NCBI GenBank assembly: GCA_001899285.1
Contig: MKWA01000025.1
Location: forward strand, 30,038 to 94,037
Source: Rhizobiales bacterium 64-17
GTDB lineage: Bacteria > Pseudomonadota > Alphaproteobacteria > Rhizobiales > Xanthobacteraceae
DNA length: 64,000 bases
Direction: 5' to 3'
Shown here: positions 19,549 through 27,669 of the stretch, in pieces
Layout of the letters: each line of letters opens with the position of its first letter
How positions within the stretch are numbered: position 1 is the stretch's first letter
Position numbers and translations under genes: made by a program
Notes under the pieces: generated by a model
Told to the model about the DNA's origin: nothing
The model's database searches: none
Seen by the model: the letters and a program-made list of their open reading frames with translations, nothing else

Positions 19549-20562
19549 ATGCGATACGGCACGCGACGCCGGGAGTGCATGAACACCGGAGCACCCATGC
19601 GGCGATGGGTTTCCGCTTTTCTCGGATCAATGAGTATTGCTGCCCTGTTCGCCGCGATGCCGGCGCAGGCCGACGATTATCCTTCGCGGCCGGTACGTGT
19701 GGTGTCTCCTTACGCAGCCGGCGGCACGCCGGACACCGTTGCCCGGGTGATCGCCGAGCAACTGCAGACACGGCTCAAGCAAAGTTTCTTTGTCGAAAAC
19801 CGCACCGGCGCCAATGGCACGATCGCCTCGGAGAACGTCGCCTCTTCGCCGGCCGACGGATATACGCTGCTGCTGGCATCCGATGGGCCGATCATCATCA
19901 CGCCGTTGCTCAAGGGCGGGGTCGATCCGACCACGCGGCTCGTGCCGGTCAATCTCGCCGCCGAATCCGCCTTCGTCCTGATGGCGCGCAGCGATCTCGG
20001 CGTGCGTACCTTGCAGGACGTGATCGCGCTCGCGCGCAAACAGAAACTCACCTTCGGCTCGGCCGGTGTCGGCAGCCAGCACCATCTCGCCGGCGAACTG
20101 CTCAAGAGCCGCGCCGGAATCGACCTGATCCACGTTCCCTACAAGGGATCGGCTGAAGCCGTCGGCGACCTTGTCGGCAAGCGCATCGATCTCTTGTTCG
20201 GCGGCATTCCGCCGTCGCTGCCTTACATCACCGCCCATCAGGTCGTGCCGATCGCGGTCACGTCGGACAAACGCAGCGTGAAATTGCCGTCGGTGCCGAC
20301 CTTCAACGAATCCGGTTTCCCGGGATACAAGGTGCTGTTCTGGGCCGGGATCATGGCCCCGGCGGAAACGCCGCCGACCGTCATCGGCAAGCTCAACGAG
20401 ACGATTTCGGCGGCGCTGAAATCCCCGGAAGTCCTGACCCGGTTCGACCGGATCGGCGCCGATCCGGTGAATCTCGGGCCGGAGGATTTCAAGAAGCGGA
20501 TCGAATCCGATCGCAAGATGTGGGGCGACCTGATCCAACAGACCAACCTGCGCAGCAACTGA
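19549..20562 (+). CDS. tripartite tricarboxylate transporter (Bug family) substrate-binding protein
   Basis: 337 residues. After an N-terminal signal peptide (hydrophobic AFLGSMSIAALFAAMPAQA) comes the Bug fold: YPSRPVRVVSPYAAGGTPDTVARVIAEQL, then GANGTIASENVASSPADGY and HVPYKGSAEAVGDL. These periplasmic receptors bind carboxylates, amino acids or related ligands. No TctA/TctB membrane genes are nearby, so it is an orphan receptor. The start at 19549 is backed by a strong GGGGAGG site at 19535-19541, in preference to the ATG at 19579. It is divergent from the cyclodeaminase gene. Confidence 0.92.
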   Translation: MRYGTRRRECMNTGAPMRRWVSAFLGSMSIAALFAAMPAQADDYPSRPVRVVSPYAAGGTPDTVARVIAEQLQTRLKQSFFVENRTGANGTIASENVASSPADGYTLLLASDGPIIITPLLKGGVDPTTRLVPVNLAAESAFVLMARSDLGVRTLQDVIALARKQKLTFGSAGVGSQHHLAGELLKSRAGIDLIHVPYKGSAEAVGDLVGKRIDLLFGGIPPSLPYITAHQVVPIAVTSDKRSVKLPSVPTFNESGFPGYKVLFWAGIMAPAETPPTVIGKLNETISAALKSPEVLTRFDRIGADPVNLGPEDFKKRIESDRKMWGDLIQQTNLRSN

Positions 20563-20583
20563 CGCGCATCGCCCGCGCAAACA

Positions 20584-20611
20584 AAAAGGCCGCCCAGCGG
20601 GGCGGCCTTTT
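20584..20611. terminator. bidirectional terminator between the Bug gene and the DUF2852 gene
   Basis: AAAAGGCCGCCC pairs perfectly with GGGCGGCCTTTT around an AGCG tetraloop. It lies between two convergent genes and has A/T tails suited to both strands. Confidence 0.93.
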
Positions 20612-20631
20612 CGCATCAGTGGTTGCGCGGT

Positions 20632-21084
20632 TCAGTTCTGCGGCGCGGGATTGTCCGGCGAAGGATTCGGAGTCTGCCGGTTGCGACGCTCGGCCATGAA
20701 CTGGTCGAACTCGGACTTGTCCTTGGCGAAGCGCAGACGGTCGAGGAACGACCGGAATTCGCGCTGCTCCTCTTCCAGACGGCGCAACGTCTCGCTCCGG
20801 TATTCATCGAAGGCATGATTGCCGCTCGACGGGCCGGACCAGAAGCCCCAGTTGCCGGGGGCGCTGCCGAAACCGGTCCCCATGCGCTCACGCATGCGGT
20901 CCATTTTCCACTGCATGCGCTCCATCTTGTTCTGCCAGCGACCTTGTCCGCATCCCATGCGACCGCTCCCGATCAGAAAGGCGAGGGTCATCAGGCCGAT
21001 CGGCCACCACACCATGAAACTCAGGATCAGCAGGGCGATCCAGGCAGGCTTTCCGTAGTGATCCAGGGTGGCGGTGATCGGCAT
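20632..21084 (-). CDS. DUF2852 domain-containing membrane protein
   Basis: 150 residues. One or two hydrophobic segments (AWIALLILSFMVWWPIGLMTLAFLIG, about residues 14-40) are followed by Met/Arg-rich and charged helices (MERMQWKMDRMRERM) and a C-terminal segment EYRSETLRRLEEEQREFRSFLDRLRFAKD, which matches DUF2852 as found in Bradyrhizobium and relatives. Function is unknown. The ATG at 21084 has an AGGA site 8 nt upstream. A perfect 19-bp palindrome 24 nt upstream of the start codon matches one at the start of the neighbouring TetR gene, so this gene is probably its target. Confidence 0.85.
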   Translation of the reverse strand: MPITATLDHYGKPAWIALLILSFMVWWPIGLMTLAFLIGSGRMGCGQGRWQNKMERMQWKMDRMRERMGTGFGSAPGNWGFWSGPSSGNHAFDEYRSETLRRLEEEQREFRSFLDRLRFAKDKSEFDQFMAERRNRQTPNPSPDNPAPQN

Positions 21085-21107
21085 GGCGACATTCCTCACA
21101 CGTGTGA

Positions 21108-21126
21108 ATGTAAATAACATTTACAT
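21108..21126. promoter_or_regulatory. 19-bp palindromic operator upstream of the DUF2852 gene
   Basis: ATGTAAAT-AAC-ATTTACAT is a perfect 8-bp dyad. A near-copy, ATGTGAAT-GGT-CTTTACAT, overlaps the start of the neighbouring TetR gene (21998-22016). Half-site spacing and length are typical for TetR dimers. Confidence 0.8.
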
Positions 21127-21303
21127 AGATGGTTCGGCCCGTCAAGCCCGCAAGGGGTCTGGACGCCGGATTTGCCGGGGTGCGGCAATTTTTTCGGAGG
21201 CCGGTGGTGTCCCCGGCGGGAACCGAGCCAGGCCGCATCCCAGTCATACGAAATGGCCCCGCTCCGAACGCCCCGCAAGTGACTGCCGCAGAACGCGCGA
21301 GGT

Positions 21304-21999
21304 TCACCGCGGCGCGGTGATGCCGAGGCCCTTGAGATAGACGAGGAAGCCCGCTTCCAGGAGATCGTCGGCCGGCATCGGCAAGGTGCGCCGCGCCGCG
21401 TCGCCGCGACCGAACAGCGAGGCGATGCCGTGCGTCAGGCTCCAGATGTGCAGCGCCACCATCAGCGCCGGTGGGCGTTCTTTCTCCGGTGCCTGAAGCA
21501 CCAGCTTTTCCGCCGCGCGGCGCAACACCGCGAAAGCGCGATCGCCCGCGTCCTTCAGGCCGGGATCGGCATCGAGCGGCACGCCGGCCTCGAACATCGC
21601 CGAATAGTAAGCCGGCTCGCGCCGCGCGAAGTCGAGATAGGCTTTGCCGAGCCGGTCGAACGCCGCGAACGTGTTCGGCTTCCCCTCGTCCCAGGCGCGC
21701 GTCAGCGCCGCCTCGAACTGGTCGAAACCGCGCCGCGCCACATCGGCGAGCAACGCATCGCGATCGCGGAAGTGCCGGTACGGCGCCGCCGGGCTGACGC
21801 CGGCCCAGCGCGCGGCATCGGCAAAGGTGAAACCGGCCGGGCCTTTTTCCTTGATCAGTTCGAGCGCGGCGCGGATCAGCGTCTCGCGCAGATTGCCGTG
21901 GTGATAGCCGCGCGGACCGCCGGGGCCTGCATCACCGGCTCCGCCGTCGCGCGACCCTCCGCGTGTGTCGCCGTGTCCGCCGGATTTCGACCATCGCAT
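21304..21999 (-). CDS. TetR/AcrR family transcriptional regulator
   Basis: 231 residues. A Gly/Arg-rich N-terminal tail of about 35 residues precedes the DNA-binding domain YHHGNLRETLIRAALELIKE ... GVSPAAPYRHFRDRDALL. The C-terminal domain resembles the WHG subgroup (MVALHIWSLTHGIASLF). The first ATG is at 21999; no other Met lies before the conserved domain. A palindrome matching the one at the DUF2852 promoter covers the start codon, implying tight autorepression, and no clear ribosome site precedes the ATG, so the message may be leaderless or nearly so. The next gene upstream on this strand is ybgC. Confidence 0.9.
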   Translation of the reverse strand: MRWSKSGGHGDTRGGSRDGGAGDAGPGGPRGYHHGNLRETLIRAALELIKEKGPAGFTFADAARWAGVSPAAPYRHFRDRDALLADVARRGFDQFEAALTRAWDEGKPNTFAAFDRLGKAYLDFARREPAYYSAMFEAGVPLDADPGLKDAGDRAFAVLRRAAEKLVLQAPEKERPPALMVALHIWSLTHGIASLFGRGDAARRTLPMPADDLLEAGFLVYLKGLGITAPR

Positions 22000-22016
22000 G
22001 TGAATGGTCTTTACAT
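21998..22016. promoter_or_regulatory. palindromic operator overlapping the TetR start codon
   Basis: ATGTGAAT-GGT-CTTTACAT matches the DUF2852 operator in half-site sequence and spacing (19 bp). Its first two bases lie within the TetR start codon on the minus strand. Confidence 0.75.
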
Positions 22017-22055
22017 GAGCCGGAGCGCCGCGTCGATGGCGTTGACGGTCTGCTT

Positions 22056-22520
22056 TCAGCTTTTGCTGGCTTCGTGGTCCGCGTGCATGGCGATGCGTAG
22101 CGGTTTCGGGATCGGCCGCGCTCTGCCGCCCGAGATGAAAGCGACCTGCACTTCCGCGTCCAGCAGCAATTCCTCGCCGCGCATCACGCGCTGCGCCATC
22201 ATCACCGACGCGCCTTTCACCTCGGCGCATTCGGTGACGATCTCCAGCATGTCGTCCATCTTCGCCGGCTTGCGGAAATTCATGCTCATCTGCCGCACGA
22301 CGAAGGCGAAGCCCGGCGCTTCCTGCTGCGCTTCCTCGAACAGGCCACGCTGGTCGGCGCCGATCAGCCGCAGGTAATTCGTGCGGCCACGCTCCATGAA
22401 GCGCAGATAGTTGGCGTGGTAGACAATGCCGGTGAAGTCCGTGTCCTCGTAATAGACGCGCACCGTCATGTGGTGGCGGCCGTTGCGGATTTCGCCGTCG
22501 AGATGCGCGGTCGTACTCAT
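22056..22520 (-). CDS. ybgC: acyl-CoA thioesterase YbgC
   Basis: 154 residues. The hot-dog fold signature YYEDTDFTGIVYHANYLRFMERGR carries the catalytic Asp. YbgC-type 4-hydroxybenzoyl-CoA-like thioesterases hydrolyse short acyl-CoA and are linked to the Tol-Pal system by gene neighbourhood. The ATG at 22520 starts 5 nt after ruvB; an ATG at 22532 that overlaps ruvB is an alternative. It ends the ruv operon, while tolQ lies some 6 kb away. Confidence 0.93.
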   Translation of the reverse strand: MSTTAHLDGEIRNGRHHMTVRVYYEDTDFTGIVYHANYLRFMERGRTNYLRLIGADQRGLFEEAQQEAPGFAFVVRQMSMNFRKPAKMDDMLEIVTECAEVKGASVMMAQRVMRGEELLLDAEVQVAFISGGRARPIPKPLRIAMHADHEASKS

Positions 22521-22524
22521 CTGC

Positions 22525-23562
22525 TCAATCATCTTCGCTCGAGAACAAACCGAACTGCCCGGTGTCACGCGACGGCTCAGCTAAACCGAGATGCTTGTAC
22601 GCATGCCCGGTCAGCAGCCGGCCGCGCGGCGTCCTTTGCACGAACCCTTTCTGAATCAGATAAGGCTCGATGATGTCCTCGATCGCATCACGCGGCTCCG
22701 ACAACGCGGCCGCGATCGTATCGACGCCGACCGGACCGCCGCCATAGTTCATGGCGATCATGGAGAGATAGCGGCGGTCCATGGCATCGAGACCGGCGCT
22801 GTCCACTTCGAGCGCGCCAAGCGCCTTGTCGGCGATGCGGCGGTCGATCGCTGCGACACCATCCACATGGGCGAAGTCGCGCACGCGCCGCAGCAGCCGC
22901 CCGGCGATGCGCGGCGTCCCGCGCGCGCGCCGCGCGATCTCGTTGGCGCCATCGTCGGTGATGCCGACACCGAGCACGCGCGCGCCGCGACGCACGATCA
23001 GCTCAAGTTCCGACTCGGTATAGAAATTGAGCCGCACCGGAATGCCGAAGCGATCGCGCAGCGGCGTCGTCAGCAGGCCCGCGCGCGTGGTCGCGCCGAC
23101 CAGGGTGAACTTGGCGAGGTCGATCTTCACCGAGCGCGCCGCCGGCCCCTCGCCGATGATCAGATCGAGCTGGAAGTCCTCCATCGCCGGATAGAGCACC
23201 TCTTCCACCGCCGGATTGAGGCGGTGGATCTCGTCGATGAACAGCACATCGCGCTCTTCCAGATTGGTGAGCAGCGCCGCGAGATCTCCGGCCTTGGCGA
23301 TCACCGGACCGGAGGTCGAGCGGAAATTGACGCCGAGTTCACGCGCAACGATCTGCGCCAGCGTGGTCTTGCCCAGACCGGGCGGACCGACGAACAGCAC
23401 ATGATCAAGCGCATCCTTGCGCGCGCGCGCCGCGTCGATGAACACCTTCATGTTCGCGCGCGCCTGCTCCTGCCCGACGAAATCGGCGAGCTTCTGCGGC
23501 CGCAGCGACGCTTCGAGATCGTCGTCGCGCTTCTGCGCGCTGAGAAGCCGGTCCGCGCTCAT
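22525..23562 (-). CDS. ruvB: Holliday junction branch migration helicase RuvB
   Basis: 345 residues. Walker [13 protein letters not shown], Walker [10 protein letters not shown], the sensor segment [23 protein letters not shown] and a C-terminal winged helix are visible. With RuvA it drives branch migration for RuvC cleavage. The ATG at 23562 overlaps the stop of the preceding membrane-protein gene (ATGA), showing translational coupling; a longer frame to 23673 lies inside that gene and is rejected. Confidence 0.98.
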   Translation of the reverse strand: MSADRLLSAQKRDDDLEASLRPQKLADFVGQEQARANMKVFIDAARARKDALDHVLFVGPPGLGKTTLAQIVARELGVNFRSTSGPVIAKAGDLAALLTNLEERDVLFIDEIHRLNPAVEEVLYPAMEDFQLDLIIGEGPAARSVKIDLAKFTLVGATTRAGLLTTPLRDRFGIPVRLNFYTESELELIVRRGARVLGVGITDDGANEIARRARGTPRIAGRLLRRVRDFAHVDGVAAIDRRIADKALGALEVDSAGLDAMDRRYLSMIAMNYGGGPVGVDTIAAALSEPRDAIEDIIEPYLIQKGFVQRTPRGRLLTGHAYKHLGLAEPSRDTGQFGLFSSEDD

Positions 23563-24023
23563 AACAGCCTCGCCTTGCGCCCGATCTGCCAGCAGGCGAC
23601 CGCCGCGAGCAGCATCGGCAGCAGCACGAATTTTGCCGACGCGAGCGACACCGGCAGCGCCGTGTGCAGCCACGCGGCGAGCGCGCTTTCACCGGCAATG
23701 GTGTTGAGCAGCGCCGCCGATCCGTAGACGAGAATGGTGGCGGCGAGCGGCGTCGCCAGAGTCGTACGGCCGCCATAGTGACGCGACAGCGCCACCACCA
23801 GGCCGATCAACAACGCGAGCACACCACCGAACCCGTAAGCCAGCATCGGTGTCGCGACCAGGATCGCCGGCAGCGAGGCCAACGTGCTCTGCTGGATGGC
23901 CATAACAATCCCCAGCGCCAGCGCCACCAGCACACCGCCGATCAGCGGGCCGAGCGCGACGAAGATCGCCGCGACCGGCAGCAGCATCGGGCGCACAGGC
24001 ATGGCGTCATGGACCGCCGTCAC
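23559..24023 (-). CDS. hypothetical membrane protein between ruvA and ruvB
   Basis: 154 residues with four or five hydrophobic segments ([27 protein letters not shown] as the first) and a short Lys/Arg-rich C-terminus. I do not recognise a named family. Its start overlaps ruvA and its stop overlaps ruvB, each by 4 nt, so it is translated as part of the ruv operon. An integral membrane protein coupled to Holliday junction genes has no obvious role in recombination; it may be a local passenger conserved by synteny. Confidence 0.85.
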   Translation of the reverse strand: MTAVHDAMPVRPMLLPVAAIFVALGPLIGGVLVALALGIVMAIQQSTLASLPAILVATPMLAYGFGGVLALLIGLVVALSRHYGGRTTLATPLAATILVYGSAALLNTIAGESALAAWLHTALPVSLASAKFVLLPMLLAAVACWQIGRKARLL

Positions 24024-24637
24024 TTCGATAGCTCCTTCAGCCCAAGCCGGATGAGTTGCGCGGTCTCCGGCTGATCGCCCGCATGGCGCGCGGCCGCAGC
24101 GATCGCCGCCGCCGCCTGCGGCTGGCCATAGCCGAGATTGACCAGCGCCGACACTGCATCGCGCACCGGCTGCGGCGCGCGCGCCTCGTCGATGGCGCCG
24201 GCGAGATGCACCACCGCCGGATCGACCGCGGCGAAGGCCGGGGCCTTGTCCTTGAGTTCGGTGACGATGCGCTCCGCCACCTTCGCGCCGACGCCGGGCG
24301 TGCGCGCCACCGCCGCCTTGTCACGTAGCGCGATGGCATTGGCGAGATCGGCCGGCGCCAGCGTGCCGAGCACCGACAGCGCGCTTTTCGCACCGACGCC
24401 CTGCACCGTCTGCAACAGGCGGAACCATTCGCGCTCGAGATCGCTGGCGAAGCCGAACAGCTTGAGCTGGTCCTCGCGCACATAGGTTTCGATCGATAAG
24501 GTTGCCGCCTCGCCCGGCTGCGGCAGCGCCTGCAAGGTGCGTGGCGAGGCATGCACCACGTAGCCGACGCCGTGCACATCGAGGATCACATGATCCTCGC
24601 CGTAGCTGTCGACGACGCCTTTGAGCTTGCCGATCAT
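24020..24637 (-). CDS. ruvA: Holliday junction branch migration complex subunit RuvA
   Basis: 205 residues, as expected. The OB fold opens with [26 protein letters not shown]; helix-hairpin-helix motifs follow ([16 protein letters not shown] and [20 protein letters not shown]), and the C-terminal domain III, which contacts RuvB, is present ([13 protein letters not shown]). It overlaps the next gene by 4 nt. Confidence 0.98.
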   Translation of the reverse strand: MIGKLKGVVDSYGEDHVILDVHGVGYVVHASPRTLQALPQPGEAATLSIETYVREDQLKLFGFASDLEREWFRLLQTVQGVGAKSALSVLGTLAPADLANAIALRDKAAVARTPGVGAKVAERIVTELKDKAPAFAAVDPAVVHLAGAIDEARAPQPVRDAVSALVNLGYGQPQAAAAIAAAARHAGDQPETAQLIRLGLKELSK

Positions 24638-24663
24638 ATGCGCTTGCCGATCATCGAAACGTC

Positions 24664-25278
24664 CTATTTCGTCACAACGGCGACCGCGGCGCAGCCCATC
24701 AGCGCGCCGCCCGTGCGGTTGAACAGCCGCAACGCCCGCGCGCTACGGAACAGGGCGCGCGCCCGCGCCGCGGCGACGGTATAGCCGCCGAGCACCACGG
24801 TGAGAATCGCGATGCACAGCAAAGCAAGCTCGGCATATTGCAAAATGCCGACGCGCGCGATGTCGATCAGGTTCGGCACCAGCGCGAGATAGAAGGCGAT
24901 CACCTTCGGATTGCCAAGCGCGACCGACAATCCGCCGAGGAACAGCCGCAACCGGCTGTCGCGGCGGCAATCGGCCTCGACCGTCGCCGGTTGCGCCGGC
25001 GCCGTCCACATTTTCCAGGCGAGATAGAGCAGATAGGCCGCGCCGCCGAATTTGATGACGAGAAAAATCTCGCCGAACACATGAGCGATGGCGGCAAGGC
25101 CGAGCACCGCGACGCCGAGCCAGACGAGATCGCCGGCGATCATGCCCGCCGCGAAAGCACCCGCGCCATGGGTACCGGCGCCGATCACGCGCGCCACCAG
25201 CGCGATGATGCCCGGTCCGGGCGACGCCGCGGCGATCAGCAGCGCCGCGCTGAACACGCCGATAGCCGTCAAATCCAT
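24664..25278 (-). CDS. LysE/RhtB family amino acid exporter
   Basis: 204 residues with about six membrane helices. The signature [21 protein letters not shown], with the [16 protein letters not shown] continuation, marks the LysE/RhtB superfamily, which exports basic or neutral amino acids and homoserine lactones. It sits between ruvC and ruvA on the same strand with 26-nt spacers, an insertion into the ruv cluster. The ATG at 25278 has GGGGA upstream; the frame further upstream lies inside ruvC. Confidence 0.9.
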   Translation of the reverse strand: MDLTAIGVFSAALLIAAASPGPGIIALVARVIGAGTHGAGAFAAGMIAGDLVWLGVAVLGLAAIAHVFGEIFLVIKFGGAAYLLYLAWKMWTAPAQPATVEADCRRDSRLRLFLGGLSVALGNPKVIAFYLALVPNLIDIARVGILQYAELALLCIAILTVVLGGYTVAAARARALFRSARALRLFNRTGGALMGCAAVAVVTK

Positions 25279-25303
25279 GGTCCGTCCCCGTCGCTCATCA
25301 CAT

Positions 25304-25813
25304 TCATCGCGCGACCGCGCGCAACAGCGCCGCACTGCGCCGATGATGCGCGTGGCAGATGGCGATGGCCAGAGCGTCCGCCGCATCCTCGGATTGCGGA
25401 TCGGCCTTCGGCAGCAGCATGCCGATCATCACCCGGATCTGCGTCTTGTCCGCATGCCCCGCGCCGACGATGGTCTTCTTCACCAGATTGGGCGCGTATT
25501 CGGCGATCTCGAGCCCGTGCCGCGCCGGCACTAGCATGGCGATGCCACGCGCCTGCCCGAGCTTGAGCGTCGACGCGCCGTTGACGTTGACAAAGGTCGA
25601 TTCCACCGCCGCCTCCTGCGGAGCGAACGACGCGATGACCTCGGTCAAGCCGTCATGCAGGGCAACGAGCCGCACGCCCAGTGCCACGCGCTCGCTGGTC
25701 TCCACCGAGCCGCAGGCGACGTAAACGAGCCGGTTGCCGTCACTTTCGATCAGGCCCCAGCCGGTCCGGCGCAGACCCGGATCGATACCCAGAATGCGAA
25801 TCGGGGAACGCAT
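25304..25813 (-). CDS. ruvC: crossover junction endodeoxyribonuclease RuvC
   Basis: 169 residues. The RNase H-like fold with acidic active site is visible: [14 protein letters not shown] (first Asp), [20 protein letters not shown] (Glu), and [17 protein letters not shown] (the last Asp pair). RuvC resolves Holliday junctions. The start at 25813, MRSPIRILG, puts the first catalytic Asp at residue 11 as usual; upstream codons to 25879 are unlikely. It is the first gene of the ruvC-lysE-ruvA-membrane protein-ruvB-ybgC unit. Confidence 0.97.
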   Translation of the reverse strand: MRSPIRILGIDPGLRRTGWGLIESDGNRLVYVACGSVETSERVALGVRLVALHDGLTEVIASFAPQEAAVESTFVNVNGASTLKLGQARGIAMLVPARHGLEIAEYAPNLVKKTIVGAGHADKTQIRVMIGMLLPKADPQSEDAADALAIAICHAHHRRSAALLRAVAR

Positions 25814-25960
25814 GGGGGCGAAGTTTAAGGAGACGGCCCGGCCGCGCATAGGCGCCCTGCGGCGGAGTGCCGGGGACAATATGGTCTAACCGGTCGCGGC
25901 CACGACGCCCCGCTGCTACAGAAGCCGACCGCAATTATTCATCTCCGCGAAGTTCCTCCG

Positions 25961-26734
25961 ATGACCCTGCCCGACAGCACCGTCTTTGCCGCCGTTCTCG
26001 CCGATCCGCGGGTGTATGTGGTGATCGGCATCGCCTTCATCACTGGATTCGTGCGGGGCTTCTCCGGCTTCGGATCGGCGCTGATCTATATCCCCCTGAC
26101 GAGCGCGGTGTTCGACCCGAAATTGGCGGCCGCCACCTTCGTCATCATGGACCTGATCACGGCGTTCCCGTTTCTGCGCGCGGTCGGCCCGCGCGCGGCC
26201 TGGCGCGAGGTGCTGCCGATCGCCATCGCCGCCGCGATCGGCGTGCAGTTCGGCACGCAAATCCTGCGCTTCGCCGATCCGGTCAATTTGCGCTGGGGCG
26301 TCTGCGTCTTTGTCGCAATGATCGTGGTCGTGCTCGCCTCCGGCTGGCGCTATCGCAACAACCCGACGCTGTGGCTGACCTTCGCGGTCGGCCTTATCGC
26401 CGGCGTGATCGGCGGCGCGGCGCAAATCTCCGGTCCGCCGGTGATCATCTACTGGCTCGGCGGCATGCACCCGCCGGACGTGCTGCGGGCGAACTTTCTC
26501 TGGTACTTCACGCTGTTCAACGTCGCCGCCACCATCACCTATGCGTGGTACGGCCTGATCACCGCGCAGGCGCTGGCGATCGTCGTCCTGATCACGCCGG
26601 TCTGCATGGTCGGCATGTGGCTCGGCGGAAAGTTGTTCCCCTATGCGTCAGAGCGCACCTATCGGCGCATCGCCTATGCGATCGTCGCGTTCTCGGCGAT
26701 CGCCGGCCTGCCGCTGTGGGACAGTTTGCGGTGA
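25961..26734 (+). CDS. TSUP family (TauE/SafE) transporter
   Basis: 257 residues with about eight membrane segments. The GFVRGFSGFGSALIYIPL motif and the later AGVIGGAAQISGPPVIIYWL motif are the two TSUP half-signatures. The family exports sulfite or organosulfonates in the studied cases; the substrate here is unknown. It is divergent from ruvC and followed by a short terminator. Confidence 0.88.
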   Translation: MTLPDSTVFAAVLADPRVYVVIGIAFITGFVRGFSGFGSALIYIPLTSAVFDPKLAAATFVIMDLITAFPFLRAVGPRAAWREVLPIAIAAAIGVQFGTQILRFADPVNLRWGVCVFVAMIVVVLASGWRYRNNPTLWLTFAVGLIAGVIGGAAQISGPPVIIYWLGGMHPPDVLRANFLWYFTLFNVAATITYAWYGLITAQALAIVVLITPVCMVGMWLGGKLFPYASERTYRRIAYAIVAFSAIAGLPLWDSLR

Positions 26735-26746
26735 GACAATGAACTG

Positions 26747-26769
26747 AGCGCACTACGCGCTTTTTTGTT
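26747..26769 (+). terminator. Rho-independent terminator of the TSUP gene
   Basis: A short AGCGC/GCGCT stem with an ACTAC loop is followed by TTTTTTGTTT, 13 nt after the stop codon. Confidence 0.75.
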
Positions 26770-26770
26770 T

Positions 26771-26819
26771 GCGCATGATCCGATCCGAAAACCGATTCCC
26801 GCTTTTCGGGATCATGCGC
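26771..26819. repeat. dispersed nested palindromic repeat, family 1, copy a
   Basis: Outer arms GCGCATGATC/GATCATGCGC (perfect, 10 bp) enclose inner arms CCGAAAA/TTTTCGG. A near-identical inverted copy lies at 44131-44177. The right arm overlaps the 3' end of yebC and supplies its stop codon. Elements of this sort are common between genes in Bradyrhizobium-like genomes. Confidence 0.85.
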
Positions 26820-27558
26820 TCAGTTTCTGCACCAGCGCGTCCGACACCTCAAAGTTGGCGTAGACGGTCTGCACGTCGTCAAGCTCTTCCAGCGTCGAGA
26901 CCAGCGACAGCAGTTGCTCGCCCTTCTCGTCGTCGACCGCGATGGTGTTCTGCGGCTTCCAGATCAGCTTCGCCTTGCGCGGCTCGCCGAACTTGGCTTC
27001 GAGCGCCTTGCTGACATCGCCGAGCGCGTCCGGCTGCGTATAGATGGCATGGCCGCTGTCGTCGGAGACGACATCCTCGGCGCCAGCATCGATCGCCGCT
27101 TCCAGCACCGCGTCGGCGTCGGCGACCTTGGTGTCGAACTCGACCGCGCCGACATGGTCGAACATGAACGACACCGCGCCGGTCTCGGCGAGGTTGCCAC
27201 CGTTCTTGCTGAAGGTGGAGCGCACTTCGGAGGCGGCGCGATTGCGGTTGTCGGTCAAGACCTCGACGATGATGGCGATGCCGCCCGGCCCGTAGCCCTC
27301 GTAGCGGATTTCGTCATAGGTCTCCGCGTCGTTGCCGGAAGCCTTCTTGATCGCCCGCTCGATATTGTCCTTGGGCATGTTCTCGGCGCGGGCAGCGAGG
27401 ATCGCGGCGCGCAGCCGCGCATTCATCGACGGGTCGGGCAGGCCGAGCTTGGCGGACACCGTGATTTCACGGGCGAGTTTCCCGAACAGCATCGAGCGCG
27501 CCTTATCCTGGCGGCCCTTGCGGTGCATGATGTTCTTGAATTGCGAATGTCCGGCCAT
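26812..27558 (-). CDS. yebC: YebC/PmpR family DNA-binding transcriptional regulator
   Basis: 248 residues, the standard length. [22 protein letters not shown] is the classic YebC start, and [21 protein letters not shown] and [22 protein letters not shown] the conserved body. Members act as transcriptional regulators, and in several bacteria as translation factors for polyproline stretches. The start codon is preceded by GAGGA. In many bacteria yebC is next to ruvC; here they are about 1 kb apart, separated by the TSUP gene. The final codons overlap a palindromic repeat. Confidence 0.97.
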   Translation of the reverse strand: MAGHSQFKNIMHRKGRQDKARSMLFGKLAREITVSAKLGLPDPSMNARLRAAILAARAENMPKDNIERAIKKASGNDAETYDEIRYEGYGPGGIAIIVEVLTDNRNRAASEVRSTFSKNGGNLAETGAVSFMFDHVGAVEFDTKVADADAVLEAAIDAGAEDVVSDDSGHAIYTQPDALGDVSKALEAKFGEPRKAKLIWKPQNTIAVDDEKGEQLLSLVSTLEELDDVQTVYANFEVSDALVQKLSA

Positions 27559-27561
27559 GAA

Positions 27562-27601
27562 TCCTCGGAATGGTCCTCAGAATGGGGTCTTCAGAATGGG
27601 C
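27562..27601. repeat. three short tandem repeats in the yebC leader
   Basis: Three imperfect 12-14-nt units, consensus TCCTCAGAATGGGG, stand directly before the yebC start. Read on the minus strand, two of the units contain a GAGGA ribosome-binding-like core and the third GAAGA. Confidence 0.6.
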
Positions 27602-27669
27602 CCTGGGGAAGCGGTCTCAACCGCGCCTTGGATAAAGGGGTCGTGGTGAAATTGTAAAGCCCGTCAGGC

